Below, piece after piece: positions 1-7,437 of a DNA stretch of 17,272 bases; position 1 is the first letter of the stretch, and each line of letters begins with the position of its first letter. Origin of the DNA: RPQJ01 sp041910015 (GTDB taxonomy: Bacteria > Pseudomonadota > Gammaproteobacteria > Steroidobacterales > Steroidobacteraceae). The stretch lies in the NCBI GenBank assembly GCA_041910015.1, contig JAYRRR010000033.1:1-17272 (forward strand). Reading direction: 5' to 3'. The notes below the pieces were generated by a model. The model was not told where the DNA came from and ran no database searches. It saw only the letters and a list, made by a program, of their open reading frames with translations. Both the position numbers and the translations under genes were made by a program.

Positions 1-1112
1 CCGCTCTCGCTCAACAACTCTTTGGCCAGCAGCAGCCGATCCCGCAGGTACGCCAGATACGAGTGAATCCCCAGCTCCCATGTGTCCCGGAACGCCTTGA
101 TCATCTCGGGTTCCTGGGTGAGGTCCTCGTCCTTGCGGTCCTTGACGTCGCGCTTGTTCACGAACGGCTGGAAGTTCGAGCCGTACTTGATGCCGTAGGG
201 CGGGTCGATGTAGATCATCTGCACCTGCCCGGCCATACCCTCCTTCTGCAGCAGTGAATTCATGACCAGCAGCGAGTCGCCGGCGATCAGGCGGTTGGCC
301 CAGCCGCGGTCGTGCTTGTAGAACTCGATCGCCTCGCGGTACGGCAGCGGCGTCTCGAACCAGGCGCGCAGCCAGTCCTGCTGCGGGCCGTACTCGCCCT
401 TGCCCTGCGCGAGCCGCTTCTGCACCGCGCCGAGGATCGTCGCCGGGTCGATGCGTTCGTGCACGTGCAGCGAGACGGTGTCGACGTCGAAGCTGGTGCG
501 CTCGGCCTTGCCGGTCCAGTTGAGATAGGGCTCCGCGATACGCTTCAGCGTCAGCAACGCCTCGCGCATCGTGGCATCGCTGCCGCTCGCGAGCGCGTCG
601 TCGATGATGCGCTCGACCTCGGCCCGGCCGACGTCGAACTGCAGCGCCGGGTCGAGGTGCGGATCGTAGGCGTAGCGCGTCTTGCCCTCGTCGGGATCCG
701 AGTCTGGACCAACCATGCCGACTTCGGGGTTGTTGCGGCGCTTGTCGTCGTGCCGGTAGCTGATGACCTGCGGCTCGGTGGCGGTCTTGCCACCCGCGCG
801 GCCCTTCGGCGCCGGTTTCGCGGGCTTGCGGCGGGCGGGCGGCCCGGCGTCACGCACGCGTGGGCCCTGCAGATCGAAGTCGGTGGCCGTCGGCTGCCCG
901 AGGCGCACGGAACCGCCCCGGCCCTTGCCCTTGGCGAGGAGCCCTTGCGCAATCAGCGCGTCGCGGATCGCGACGTATTCGTACTCCTCGACCTGGCGGC
1001 CGAGTGCCTCGGCAAGCTCCTCGCGCAGGGCCGCATTGCCGATGGATGCGCCGTCCGCAGGCACGAGCGCGAGCAGGACTTCGGCAATGCGTGAGTCGTT
1101 CTTGTGTGCCAT
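1..1112 (-). CDS. Type III Mod-like site-specific DNA methyltransferase, N-terminal part (cut by window edge)
   Basis: This gene encodes the first 370 residues of a predicted adenine-specific DNA methyltransferase, the modification subunit of a type III-like restriction-modification system. Residues about 8-70 look like a winged-helix region ending in a GKGRGGSVRL wing. A basic, Pro/Ala-rich linker follows (about 85-112). The segment NRLIAGDSLLVMNSLL (273-288) leads into the catalytic motif IDPPYGIKYGSNFQPF, with DPPY at 303-306. DPPY is the motif IV signature of amino-methyltransferases; the FxGxG motif I expected C-terminally in beta-class enzymes would lie outside the window. The start is the ATG at 1112, and GGAG lies upstream on the minus strand. 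The reading frame is open to the left edge. Partner genes (helicase/endonuclease) are expected to the left and are not visible. Family known; target sequence unknown. Confidence 0.9.
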   Translation of the reverse strand, partial: MAHKNDSRIAEVLLALVPADGASIGNAALREELAEALGRQVEEYEYVAIRDALIAQGLLAKGKGRGGSVRLGQPTATDFDLQGPRVRDAGPPARRKPAKPAPKGRAGGKTATEPQVISYRHDDKRRNNPEVGMVGPDSDPDEGKTRYAYDPHLDPALQFDVGRAEVERIIDDALASGSDATMREALLTLKRIAEPYLNWTGKAERTSFDVDTVSLHVHERIDPATILGAVQKRLAQGKGEYGPQQDWLRAWFETPLPYREAIEFYKHDRGWANRLIAGDSLLVMNSLLQKEGMAGQVQMIYIDPPYGIKYGSNFQPFVNKRDVKDRKDEDLTQEPEMIKAFRDTWELGIHSYLAYLRDRLLLAKELLSES

Positions 1113-1222
1113 TCCCTGCCATCTCCGGCGGCGACGTCAGCTTGCCATGCATCGTGCCGTTCGGGCACCCACCCAATGGCGCGCCGCGCGGGCAGGCTGC
1201 CGCCGGCGCGCGTCCTCCGACG
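1113..1222. other. Intergenic gap with GC-rich stem-loop
   Basis: This 110 bp gap separates two minus-strand genes. An 8 bp perfect stem, GCGCGCCG at 1179-1186 and CGGCGCGC at 1204-1211, encloses an inner GGCA/TGCC hairpin. It begins 12 bases past the GH109 stop codon. No T-run follows in the minus-strand direction, so it could be a weak or Rho-assisted terminator, or simply chance in GC-rich DNA. I see no clear promoter hexamers for the methyltransferase. Confidence 0.35.
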
Positions 1223-2587
1223 TCAGTACCGGTCGTCGAAGGCGAACACCGGCTTGCGCTCCTTCCAGCGGCCTTCGGTGAAGTCCGGGAACGCGAGCGT
1301 CCGGTAGTCCTCCGCGATCGACTGCTCCGACAGCGGCGTGATGGCGCTCCAGGCCACGGCGTCGTAAATGTCGATCGGCATCGGCTCGTTCGCCTTCAGC
1401 GCCTCGATGAAGGCGTGCACCACGAACCAGTCCATGCCGCCGTGGCCCGCGCCGGCGGCCTGCTCCGCGTACCTGCGCCACAGCGGGTGGTCGTATTCGT
1501 CGTAGTACGGCTGGGCCTCCTCCCACCGGTGCGGGGCGCTGCGGCCCTCGACGTGGATCGACCGGTTCAGGTCCATCCACAGGCCGCGCGTGCCCTGCAC
1601 GCGAAAGCCCAGCGAATACGGGCGCGGCAGCGAGGTGTCGTGCTGCAGCAGGATGGTCTCGCCGTTCTCGCAGCGCAGGGTGGTGGTGACCACGTCGCCC
1701 AGCCTGAACGCCACGCGGGCGTTCGGGTGCGCGGCGCCGCCCTGCGGATGCCCGACGATGTAATCGTGCAGGCCGCGTGCCTTGCTGGCGAACGCATTGA
1801 TGTGGGTGAAGCGGTTGCCGCGGTGAATGTTGGCGTACATCGCGCACGGGCCGATGCCGTGGCTCGGGTAGAGCTCGCCGTTGCGGTCGATCGCGTGCTG
1901 CGTGCGCCACTGCGCCTCGGAGAAACCCTTCGCGCCGTATTCCACGCCGCTGCCATAGGGCTCCGCGGGGTCGCCGGAGTTGAACTTCACGCCCCGCAGG
2001 TCGTGCTGGTAGCCGGCCTGCAGGTGCACCAGCTCGCCGAACAGGCCGGCGCGGACCATCTGCAGCACCGCCAGCACGTCGCGGCGGTAGCAGACATTCT
2101 CGAGCAGCATGTACGGCGTGCCGGTGCGCTGCTGGGCACGCAGCACGTCCCAGTGATCCTGCAGCGTGATGCCCGCCACGACCTCGCAGGCCACCGCGAC
2201 CTTCGCTTCCATCGCGGCGACGGCCATCGGCGCGTGCCACTCCCACGGCGTGACGATGAACACCGCGTCGATGCCCTTGAGCGCCAGCAGCGCCTGCCAG
2301 GCACCGGTGTCGCCGTTGCCGCCGAACACCTTCGGCCGACGCCGTCCGGCCTTGCCGATGATGGCCAGCGCCATGTCCAGCATCACCTGCTGGGTGTCGC
2401 AGATCGCCACCAGTTCCACGTCGTCGCGGCTGAGCAGCGGGCCGAGTTGCGACTGTCCGCGCAGGCCCGTGCCGATCATCGCCACGCGGAGGCGGTCCCG
2501 CGCGCGAGCCACTGCCGGGACGAACGGGGCCGCGGCCACGGCGAGCCCGGCGGTGGCGGCGGAGATCAGGAAGTCGCGGCGTTTCAT
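1223..2587 (-). CDS. Tat-exported GH109-type Gfo/Idh/MocA family protein (putative alpha-N-acetylgalactosaminidase)
   Basis: A 454-residue protein of the Gfo/Idh/MocA fold. Its closest recognisable family is glycoside hydrolase family 109, which uses tightly bound NAD in a redox-assisted cleavage of terminal alpha-GalNAc. The N-terminus carries a twin-arginine signal (MKRRDFLISAAT, hydrophobic stretch to about residue 25, likely cleavage near AVARA), so the protein should be exported folded with its cofactor. The Rossmann motif VAMIGTGLRG is at about 35-44. GH109-like blocks follow: SHGIGPCAMYANIHRGNRF in the middle, and GGMDWFV, DIYDAVAWSAITPLSE and PDFTEGRW near the end. AGGAG lies 6 bases before the ATG at 2587, which fixes the start. 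It stands alone, without visible glycan-uptake neighbours. The exact substrate is uncertain, since many exported GH109-like proteins are uncharacterised. Confidence 0.85.
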   Translation of the reverse strand: MKRRDFLISAATAGLAVAAAPFVPAVARARDRLRVAMIGTGLRGQSQLGPLLSRDDVELVAICDTQQVMLDMALAIIGKAGRRRPKVFGGNGDTGAWQALLALKGIDAVFIVTPWEWHAPMAVAAMEAKVAVACEVVAGITLQDHWDVLRAQQRTGTPYMLLENVCYRRDVLAVLQMVRAGLFGELVHLQAGYQHDLRGVKFNSGDPAEPYGSGVEYGAKGFSEAQWRTQHAIDRNGELYPSHGIGPCAMYANIHRGNRFTHINAFASKARGLHDYIVGHPQGGAAHPNARVAFRLGDVVTTTLRCENGETILLQHDTSLPRPYSLGFRVQGTRGLWMDLNRSIHVEGRSAPHRWEEAQPYYDEYDHPLWRRYAEQAAGAGHGGMDWFVVHAFIEALKANEPMPIDIYDAVAWSAITPLSEQSIAEDYRTLAFPDFTEGRWKERKPVFAFDDRY

Positions 2588-2664
2588 GACGGCTCCTCGG
2601 GATTCCGCGCCGGCACGGCAGCAGAGGCAGCGAACGGACACGGGGCAGCGGGCCCCCTGCTCGT

Positions 2665-4464
2665 CTAGAACATTTCCGTGGCGCCCGGCTCCTGCGTCTT
2701 GTGCGGCGCGGCGCGCGACTCGATGAAGTCGCCGGTGATCATCTCGTCGTAGGCCTGGCCGGGGCCGACCATGGGATAGACGCCCGCGTCCGGGTCGATG
2801 ATCACCTCGAGGAACGCCGGCCCGTCGAACCTGACGAATTCCTCGATGATGCGCGGCACGTCGGCCTTGCGGTCGAGGCGCGCGGCGAACGCGAAGCCGT
2901 CCGCCTGCGCGGCGCGCACGAAGTCCTTCTTGTGCAGCGACTTGTCGCTCGCCGACATGCGCCCCTTGAAGAACAGCTTCTGCCACTGCTTGACCATGCC
3001 GTCGCCGAAGTTGTTCAGCACGACGACCTTGACCGGCAGCTTGTAGGTGGTGACGGTCTCGAGCTCGCCCAGGTTCATGCGGATGCTCGCGTCGCCGTCG
3101 ATGTCGATGACGAGCCTGTCGCGCCGCGCGAACTGCGCGCCGATCGCGGCCGGCAGACCGAACCCCATCGTGCCCATGCTGCCCGAGGTGAGCCACTGGC
3201 GCGGCTCGCGGAAGTCGAAATACTGCGCCGCCCACATCTGGTGCTGACCCACGCCGGTGGCGATCACGGCCTGCCCCTGCGTCAGCCGGTTGATTTCCTC
3301 GATGACGTAATACGGCTGGATCAGCTCGCTGTCGTGGTCGTAGTTCATGGCGTGACGACGCCGCAGCTCGCCCAGGCAGGCACGCCACGGCGCCCAGTCG
3401 CGCCGGAAACCGTGCTCGCGACCGTGCCCGAGCAGCTTGCGCAGCGCCGGCTCGAGCAGGCCGACATGGCTCCACTGCACGCGCTTGACCTTGTTGATCT
3501 CGGAGGCGTCGACGTCGATGTGCGCGATGCGTTTCGCGTTGCGCGCGAACTTCTTCGGCACGCCCGCGACGCGGTCGTCGAAGCGCGCGCCGAGGCAGAG
3601 CAGGAAATCGCAGTCGTCGACGGCGTAGTTCGCGAACGCCGCGCCGTGCATGCCGAGCATGCGCATCGCGAGCGGGTGCGTGGTGTCGACCGAGCCGATG
3701 CCCATCAACGTGGTGACGACCGGGAGGCCGAATTCCTCCGCAAGCGCGCGCAGCGCCGGCGCGGCCTCGCCCTGGATGACGCCGCCGCCGGCATAGATCA
3801 GCGGTCGCTCGGACTCACCGAGCATCTGGAACAGCTTGGCGGCGTGCTCGTCATCGAGCCCGCGCGCGCGGAGCATCGCCATGCGGTGGTGATAGCCGCG
3901 CATCGGCAGCAGCCCGCTGCCCTGGAACGGCCCCTGCCAGTTCTGCACGTCCTTCGGCACGTCGATGACGACCGGCCCGGGCCGGCCCGAGCGTGCGATC
4001 TCGAACGCCGTGCGCACGGTCGCCTCGAGCTTCGTCGGGTCGGTCACGAGGAAGCAGTGCTTGGCGACCGCACCCATGATGTTCGTGACGGGCGCCTCCT
4101 GGAACGCGTCGCTGCCGATTGCCGCCGTGCCGACCTGGCCGCAGATGACGACGATGGGCACCGAGTCGGCCGCGCAGTCGCGGACCGGCGTGACGGTGTT
4201 GGTGGCACCGGGGCCGGAGGTGACGACGCAGACCCCCACCTTGCCGCTCGCGCGCGCATAGCCGGCCGCCATGAAGCCCGCGCCCTGCTCGTTGGCCGGC
4301 ACGATCAGCGGCATCGGCCGCCCGCCGCCGGTGGCCTCCGCCTGCTCGGCATTCCAGCGGAAAACCGCGTCGTAGGTCGGCAGGATGGCGCCGCCGCTGT
4401 AGCCAAAGATCGTGTCGACACCCTCGTCGGCGAGTACCTGCACGATCGTCTCCGCACCGCTCAT
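2665..4464 (-). CDS. ilvB: Acetolactate synthase, large catalytic subunit
   Basis: A 599-residue TPP-dependent enzyme that condenses two pyruvates to acetolactate (or pyruvate and 2-oxobutyrate to acetohydroxybutyrate), the first shared step of valine, leucine and isoleucine synthesis. The N-terminal PYR domain has GYSGGAILPTYDAVF at about 21-35 and the catalytic Glu59 in VPANEQGAG. The central FAD-type domain includes YAGGGVIQG. The C-terminal PP domain has GDAS at 457-460 and LNN at 483-485, the TPP/Mg motif, followed by MVKQWQ with the Trp common to these enzymes. The usual GDGS is GDAS here. I chose the ATG at 4464 because MSGAETIVQ aligns with the usual family start; a GTG 22 codons upstream (4530) is possible but lacks a ribosome site. 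Its partner subunit ilvN is divergent rather than downstream. Confidence 0.95.
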   Translation of the reverse strand: MSGAETIVQVLADEGVDTIFGYSGGAILPTYDAVFRWNAEQAEATGGGRPMPLIVPANEQGAGFMAAGYARASGKVGVCVVTSGPGATNTVTPVRDCAADSVPIVVICGQVGTAAIGSDAFQEAPVTNIMGAVAKHCFLVTDPTKLEATVRTAFEIARSGRPGPVVIDVPKDVQNWQGPFQGSGLLPMRGYHHRMAMLRARGLDDEHAAKLFQMLGESERPLIYAGGGVIQGEAAPALRALAEEFGLPVVTTLMGIGSVDTTHPLAMRMLGMHGAAFANYAVDDCDFLLCLGARFDDRVAGVPKKFARNAKRIAHIDVDASEINKVKRVQWSHVGLLEPALRKLLGHGREHGFRRDWAPWRACLGELRRRHAMNYDHDSELIQPYYVIEEINRLTQGQAVIATGVGQHQMWAAQYFDFREPRQWLTSGSMGTMGFGLPAAIGAQFARRDRLVIDIDGDASIRMNLGELETVTTYKLPVKVVVLNNFGDGMVKQWQKLFFKGRMSASDKSLHKKDFVRAAQADGFAFAARLDRKADVPRIIEEFVRFDGPAFLEVIIDPDAGVYPMVGPGQAYDEMITGDFIESRAAPHKTQEPGATEMF

Positions 4465-4638
4465 GACCTGGCCGGCCCGCGGGTGGGCGGACGGGACGGC
4501 GGATGGGACGCTGGCGGGGAGGCTGTTCACGGCGAGACTCGTGCGGGCTGGAGCGTGGTATGTTGCGCTGCAAACGAGACTAGCAGCCGCCCCGCAGCCC
4601 GTCCATTCCATCCCGAAGCCGCACGACCGGAGCCCCGC
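4465..4638. promoter_or_regulatory. Shared divergent control region of ilvB and ilvN
   Basis: This 174 bp gap separates the two divergent acetolactate synthase subunit genes and must hold promoters for both unless each is read from elsewhere. For the plus strand, TGGTATGTT at 4556-4564 resembles an extended -10 element, but no good -35 element sits 17 bases upstream. I see no leader peptide rich in Ile/Leu/Val codons and no classical attenuator hairpin with a T-run. CGGAG lies 8 bases before the ilvN ATG. Any coordinated control would have to act through this segment. Confidence 0.4.
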
Positions 4639-5142
4639 ATGGCCAGCCAGCGCCACATCATCGCCATCACGCTGCAGAACGAATCGGGCGCCCTGACGCG
4701 CGTTGCGGGCCTGTTCTCGACCCGGGGCTACAACATCGAGTCGCTCAACGTCGCCGCGACCGACGACCCGGCCGTCTCGCGCCTGACGCTCGTCACGACC
4801 GGCAGCGACGCGGTGATCCACCAGATCACGCAGCAGTCGCTGAAGCTGGTCGACGTGGTCGACGTCGAGGACGTGACGCGCGAGGAGCACTTCGAGCGCG
4901 AGTTGCTGCTGGTCAAGCTCAAGGCCCGCGCCACCCAGGTCGGCGCGCTGTGGTCGGCCACGCAGCGGGCCGGCGGCCGCGTGCTGTGGGACGCGGCGGA
5001 CAGCTTCACGATCGAACTGACCAGCAGCGAGGCCGACATCAACCGCTTCGTCGCCGAAGTGGGCCAGTTCGGCGAGGTGCTCGAGGTGGTGCGCAGCGGC
5101 GCGCTGGCCATCCAGAAGGGGCGGCACGTGCTGGAGAGCTGA
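4639..5142 (+). CDS. ilvN: Acetolactate synthase, small regulatory subunit
   Basis: A 167-residue regulatory subunit that binds IlvB, raises its activity and gives feedback inhibition by valine. The N-terminal ACT domain (about residues 5-78) shows the family hallmark NESGALTRVAGLFSTRGYNIESLNV followed by TDDPAVSRLTLVT; NESGAL at 14-19 is the effector-binding turn. The C-terminal domain, starting near HFERELLLVKL and ending EVVRSGALAIQKGRHVLES, matches the usual architecture and the usual length of about 160-170 residues. The frame is open far upstream because it continues into the ilvB antisense shadow, so the start was chosen at the ATG matching family N-termini, with CGGAG 8 bases before it. 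It is divergent from ilvB and convergent with hipA. The name ilvH is an equally usable symbol. Confidence 0.95.
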   Translation: MASQRHIIAITLQNESGALTRVAGLFSTRGYNIESLNVAATDDPAVSRLTLVTTGSDAVIHQITQQSLKLVDVVDVEDVTREEHFERELLLVKLKARATQVGALWSATQRAGGRVLWDAADSFTIELTSSEADINRFVAEVGQFGEVLEVVRSGALAIQKGRHVLES

Positions 5143-5155
5143 GCGGGCTCCCGCT
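5142..5155. terminator. Small hairpin after ilvN
   Basis: AGCGGG and CCCGCT form a 6 bp perfect inverted repeat separated by 2 bases (or 5 bp with a 4-base loop), directly at the ilvN stop codon in the 50 bp convergent gap before the hipA stop. No T-run follows, so a terminator role is only a possibility. Confidence 0.25.
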
Positions 5156-5192
5156 GCGCGCCGGCTCGTGCTCCGCCGCCGCGGCACTCGCC

Positions 5193-6461
5193 TCAGCGAA
5201 TCAGCGCTCTCGCCCTGACGGCCGCTTCGTGTTCGAAGGCGGCCTCGAAGTCCGCGAGTTCGCGCTCGGGTAACCCCACATCGGCCGAGCTGGCGACCTC
5301 ACGCCATCGGGCGGTGGCACCGGCCACCTGGGCGACGATCTCCTCGGCATCGGCGCGGGACAGCCCGAAGTACGCACTGCTGTCGAGCAGCTGGTCGAGT
5401 GAGTCGATTGGCCCGGTGCCTTCGGTGAGCCACGTCTTCGACTCGCGCGGCTTGTCAGGGAATGGATTCACGTCGAAGGCCGGCGCAAGGCGCCATTTCC
5501 CTTCGCCCGCATGCAGGAAGCCCAGGTTCCACAGGTGATCGTCCACGTTCGTGATGAGGAGGTTCAACACGAGACGACGCCACAATTCTGTCAGGTCGCG
5601 CACGGGCGCCGCGCCTGTACGGCGGATCACATCGGCAACCTCACTGTAGGCGTGGTCGTCGCGCCGACGCGCCTGGAGCAGGGAGCCGCCCGACAGGTAT
5701 GGCACACGGTCGTTGCCAATGCGATCGAATCGACGGATGACCGCGACCGGCGTGCCGTCGACCACCACGACCCGCGCCGCCGCGGCCTCGCCGCCAGCGA
5801 GAGCGACGAGCTTCAGGGCCAGCACTTCCCCGCGCACCACCGATCGGGTGTCCTGCACGCTCGGAAACTTGCCGATGGCCTGCGTACCGTCCGCCTCGAG
5901 CACGGTGCACTTCGGGCGCAGGCCGCCCAGGGATGTGGCCTTGCCCGTCAAGTACGCGAGGTCTTCTGGAGTGTCGGTGCCTTCTTCGACCCGTCGAGCG
6001 GCCTGGGTGATGCGCCCGAGGTCGATGAGCGGCGGTGTGCGGTGCTCAGGTGCCGACCGCAGGAATCGACCCTGCACGTCCCGAAGGCGTAACGCGCCGA
6101 TGCGGCTTGCATCGTCGACGGCAGCGAGAACGTCAAGGCTGGTGAGGGGTGCGAGTGAGGGGTCGTTGGCGCGTTGCTTTGCATGCGCTCGCCGGATCAC
6201 ACGTTCGCCCCAGGTATCGGGCTCCGTGTCTGCGATTGCGAATGGGAACGTCGAGTCGTCCGGAGTGGGTGCGCGTCTCGTCACCCCGCCGGGAACCAGC
6301 GGCAGGTCCGGCGAGACCTCGAATCGCTTCGGGTTGTCGAGCCACGCGTCGTCGTAGGCAAAGCTGGAGTACTCGCGTTTGCCGTCTTGCACGAAGGTGA
6401 GTTGTCCCACCGCGTGTGCCGCCGTGCCGATCGCAATGGCGGCTGCCTGCCTGGTGATCAC
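5193..6461 (-). CDS. hipA: HipA-family serine/threonine kinase toxin
   Basis: A 422-residue HipA-like kinase, the toxin of a type II toxin-antitoxin pair. Characterised members phosphorylate aminoacyl-tRNA synthetases (GltX in E. coli) and cause growth arrest or persistence. The N-terminal HipA-coupling region (about 20-85) includes YSSFAYDDAWL. The P-loop-like segment is TSLGGLRPK at 176-184, with Ser177 in the position of E. coli autophosphorylation Ser150. The catalytic loop TNVDDHLWN (304-312) supplies Asp307 and Asn312, and APAFDVNPFP (327-336) supplies the metal-binding Asp330. The enzyme therefore looks intact. The start is GTG at 6461, which overlaps the hipB TGA as GTGA (4 bases), so translation is probably coupled. 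No separate HipS-like gene is seen. The actual substrate is unknown. Confidence 0.9.
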   Translation of the reverse strand: MITRQAAAIAIGTAAHAVGQLTFVQDGKREYSSFAYDDAWLDNPKRFEVSPDLPLVPGGVTRRAPTPDDSTFPFAIADTEPDTWGERVIRRAHAKQRANDPSLAPLTSLDVLAAVDDASRIGALRLRDVQGRFLRSAPEHRTPPLIDLGRITQAARRVEEGTDTPEDLAYLTGKATSLGGLRPKCTVLEADGTQAIGKFPSVQDTRSVVRGEVLALKLVALAGGEAAAARVVVVDGTPVAVIRRFDRIGNDRVPYLSGGSLLQARRRDDHAYSEVADVIRRTGAAPVRDLTELWRRLVLNLLITNVDDHLWNLGFLHAGEGKWRLAPAFDVNPFPDKPRESKTWLTEGTGPIDSLDQLLDSSAYFGLSRADAEEIVAQVAGATARWREVASSADVGLPERELADFEAAFEHEAAVRARALIR

Positions 6462-6781
6462 AGGGCCCCCGATGTCGTCCGCGCACGCACTCGCTTGGGC
6501 AACTGCTCCTCGGCCATCAGGAGCCCGGTCTCGTCGCTTCCGCTGTCGAGCAGCTGTGCGAGGCGGTCCGTTTCACCGAGGACGTGCAGCACCCGCGCCA
6601 CGCCCTCGAGCGCAATCTTCGGGTCGCCTTTCTCGAGTCGCCGCAACGTGTTGAGGCCCACGCCGGCCCGCTCGGCCAGCGACCCCTGAGTCAACCGCCG
6701 ACGCCGCCGGGCCACCGAGACGTCCCGGCCAAGCTTGGAGATGGCACGCCGGACAGGCAACGGTAAAGGATAACTGCTCAT
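6458..6781 (-). CDS. hipB: HipB-family XRE antitoxin and autorepressor
   Basis: A 107-residue protein with one XRE-type helix-turn-helix at about residues 20-60 (LTQGSLAERAGVGLNTLRRLEKG). It lies directly upstream of hipA and ends in a 4-base overlap with it. By family it binds HipA, neutralises it and represses its own operon. The C-terminal 40 residues (about 68-107) are charged and probably flexible, which could be the HipA contact or a protease-sensitive tail. The ATG at 6781 has AAGGG about 6 bases upstream, and this ribosome site lies inside one of the two operator-like repeats. The basic stretch ARRRRRL precedes the HTH, so additional DNA-backbone contact is possible. Confidence 0.88.
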   Translation of the reverse strand: MSSYPLPLPVRRAISKLGRDVSVARRRRRLTQGSLAERAGVGLNTLRRLEKGDPKIALEGVARVLHVLGETDRLAQLLDSGSDETGLLMAEEQLPKRVRARTTSGAL

Positions 6782-6877
6782 AGAGCCCTTTTACGGGCGA
6801 ACAAACATGATAAACATCCGTATACGGGCTATCTTAGCAAGAATTGGTCAACATGAAAGAGAGCGCGGTGTCGTGAC
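6782..6877 (-). promoter_or_regulatory. hipBA promoter region with two operator-like repeats
   Basis: Read on the minus strand, two copies of GCCCGTA start related near-palindromes: GCCCGTAAAAGGGC (6798 to 6785) and GCCCGTATACGGAT (6829 to 6816), matching at 10 of 14 positions. CCGTATACGG at 6818-6827 is a perfect palindrome. The copies are 31 bases apart, about three helical turns, so two dimers would sit on one DNA face. TATCAT (6812 to 6807), a 5/6 match to a -10 box, lies between them without a clear -35. The proximal copy covers the hipB ribosome site. The segment is noticeably AT-richer than its surroundings. The E. coli HipB operator (TATCC-N8-GGATA) is different. Confidence 0.6.
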
Positions 6878-7336
6878 TCAGCGCTGCTGCAGGGTCTCGA
6901 GCGCGGCGCGCACCGGCGCGGGGACCGGCACGGGCCGGCGCGAGTGGCGGTCGACATAGACGTGCACGAAGCGCCCGATCGCGGCGGGTTCGACCTCCTC
7001 GCCGCGGAACAGGCCGATGCGGTAGACCACGCTCGAATGGCCGAGGCGCTCCAGCGCGAGGCCGGCGTGCACGGTGTCCGGAAAACTCAGCTCGCTCATG
7101 AACCGGCAACTCGTCTCGGCCACGATGCCGATCGCCGGCAGCTCGCGGATGTCGCAGCCGGCGGCCTCGATGAGCCAGCCGTTCACGGCCGTGTCGAAGT
7201 ACGAGTAGTACACGACGTTGTTGACGTGGCCGTAGTGGTCGTTGTCCATCCAGCGCGTCGGAATGGTGCGCAGCACGCGGAACTCGCCGCGCCGCATCGG
7301 CAAGGCCGTCGCAGGCTGCTCTGTCGTCGCCGGCAT
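6878..7336 (-). CDS. Acyl-CoA thioesterase, hotdog fold (4HBT/YbgC-like)
   Basis: A 152-residue protein of the 4-hydroxybenzoyl-CoA thioesterase superfamily, predicted to hydrolyse acyl-CoA thioesters in the cytoplasm. The signature RWMDNDHYGHVNNVVYYSYF occupies about residues 29-48; the Asp/Asn/His cluster DNDHYGHVNN is the usual active-site segment, followed by a long hotdog helix (FDTAVNGWL). The later strand segment ETSCRFMSELSF and the C-terminal GRFVHVYVDR are also typical. The start was set at the ATG at 7336, with AGGA about 9 bases upstream. An earlier in-frame ATG at 7435 would overlap the promoter region of the divergent dehydrogenase and adds a low-complexity leader, so I rejected it. 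The chain-length preference cannot be read from sequence. Confidence 0.85.
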   Translation of the reverse strand: MPATTEQPATALPMRRGEFRVLRTIPTRWMDNDHYGHVNNVVYYSYFDTAVNGWLIEAAGCDIRELPAIGIVAETSCRFMSELSFPDTVHAGLALERLGHSSVVYRIGLFRGEEVEPAAIGRFVHVYVDRHSRRPVPVPAPVRAALETLQQR

Positions 7337-7437
7337 CGGTCGGTTCCTGTCCTGCGGCCGTTGCGGCCGCCCGCCGACCGCGCGGCGCATTATCGCAGCA
7401 GTGGTGCCGCGCCGCCCGGCTGGGCTAGGCTGCATGC
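7337..7437. other. Divergent intergenic gap, thioesterase / alcohol dehydrogenase
   Basis: A 101 bp gap between divergent genes that must hold promoters for both. It is GC-rich; the least GC-rich piece is CATTATCGCAGCAG near 7389-7402. I see no convincing -35/-10 pair or strong operator palindrome. Confidence 0.3.

Noticed and set aside
860..2668. A 602-codon plus-strand open frame opposite the GH109 gene
   Set aside because: The minus strand encodes a recognised exported enzyme with a ribosome site. The plus-strand translation has no recognisable domain and looks like an antisense shadow.
4465..4638. Leader-peptide attenuator for ilvN or ilvB
   Set aside because: No short frame with clustered Leu/Ile/Val codons and no terminator hairpin with a T-run were seen on either strand.
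2701..5142. An 813-codon plus-strand open frame running through the ilvB antisense and into ilvN
   Set aside because: Only the last 167 codons are ilvN. The rest is the antisense shadow of ilvB, with Arg/His/Val/Asp-rich composition typical of GC-rich antisense frames and no family motifs.
6782..6877. Possible attachment site or mobile-element end next to hipBA
   Set aside because: The repeats are near-palindromes ahead of hipB and fit operators better. No matching copy was seen at the other end of hipA near 5193, and there is no integrase or transposase.
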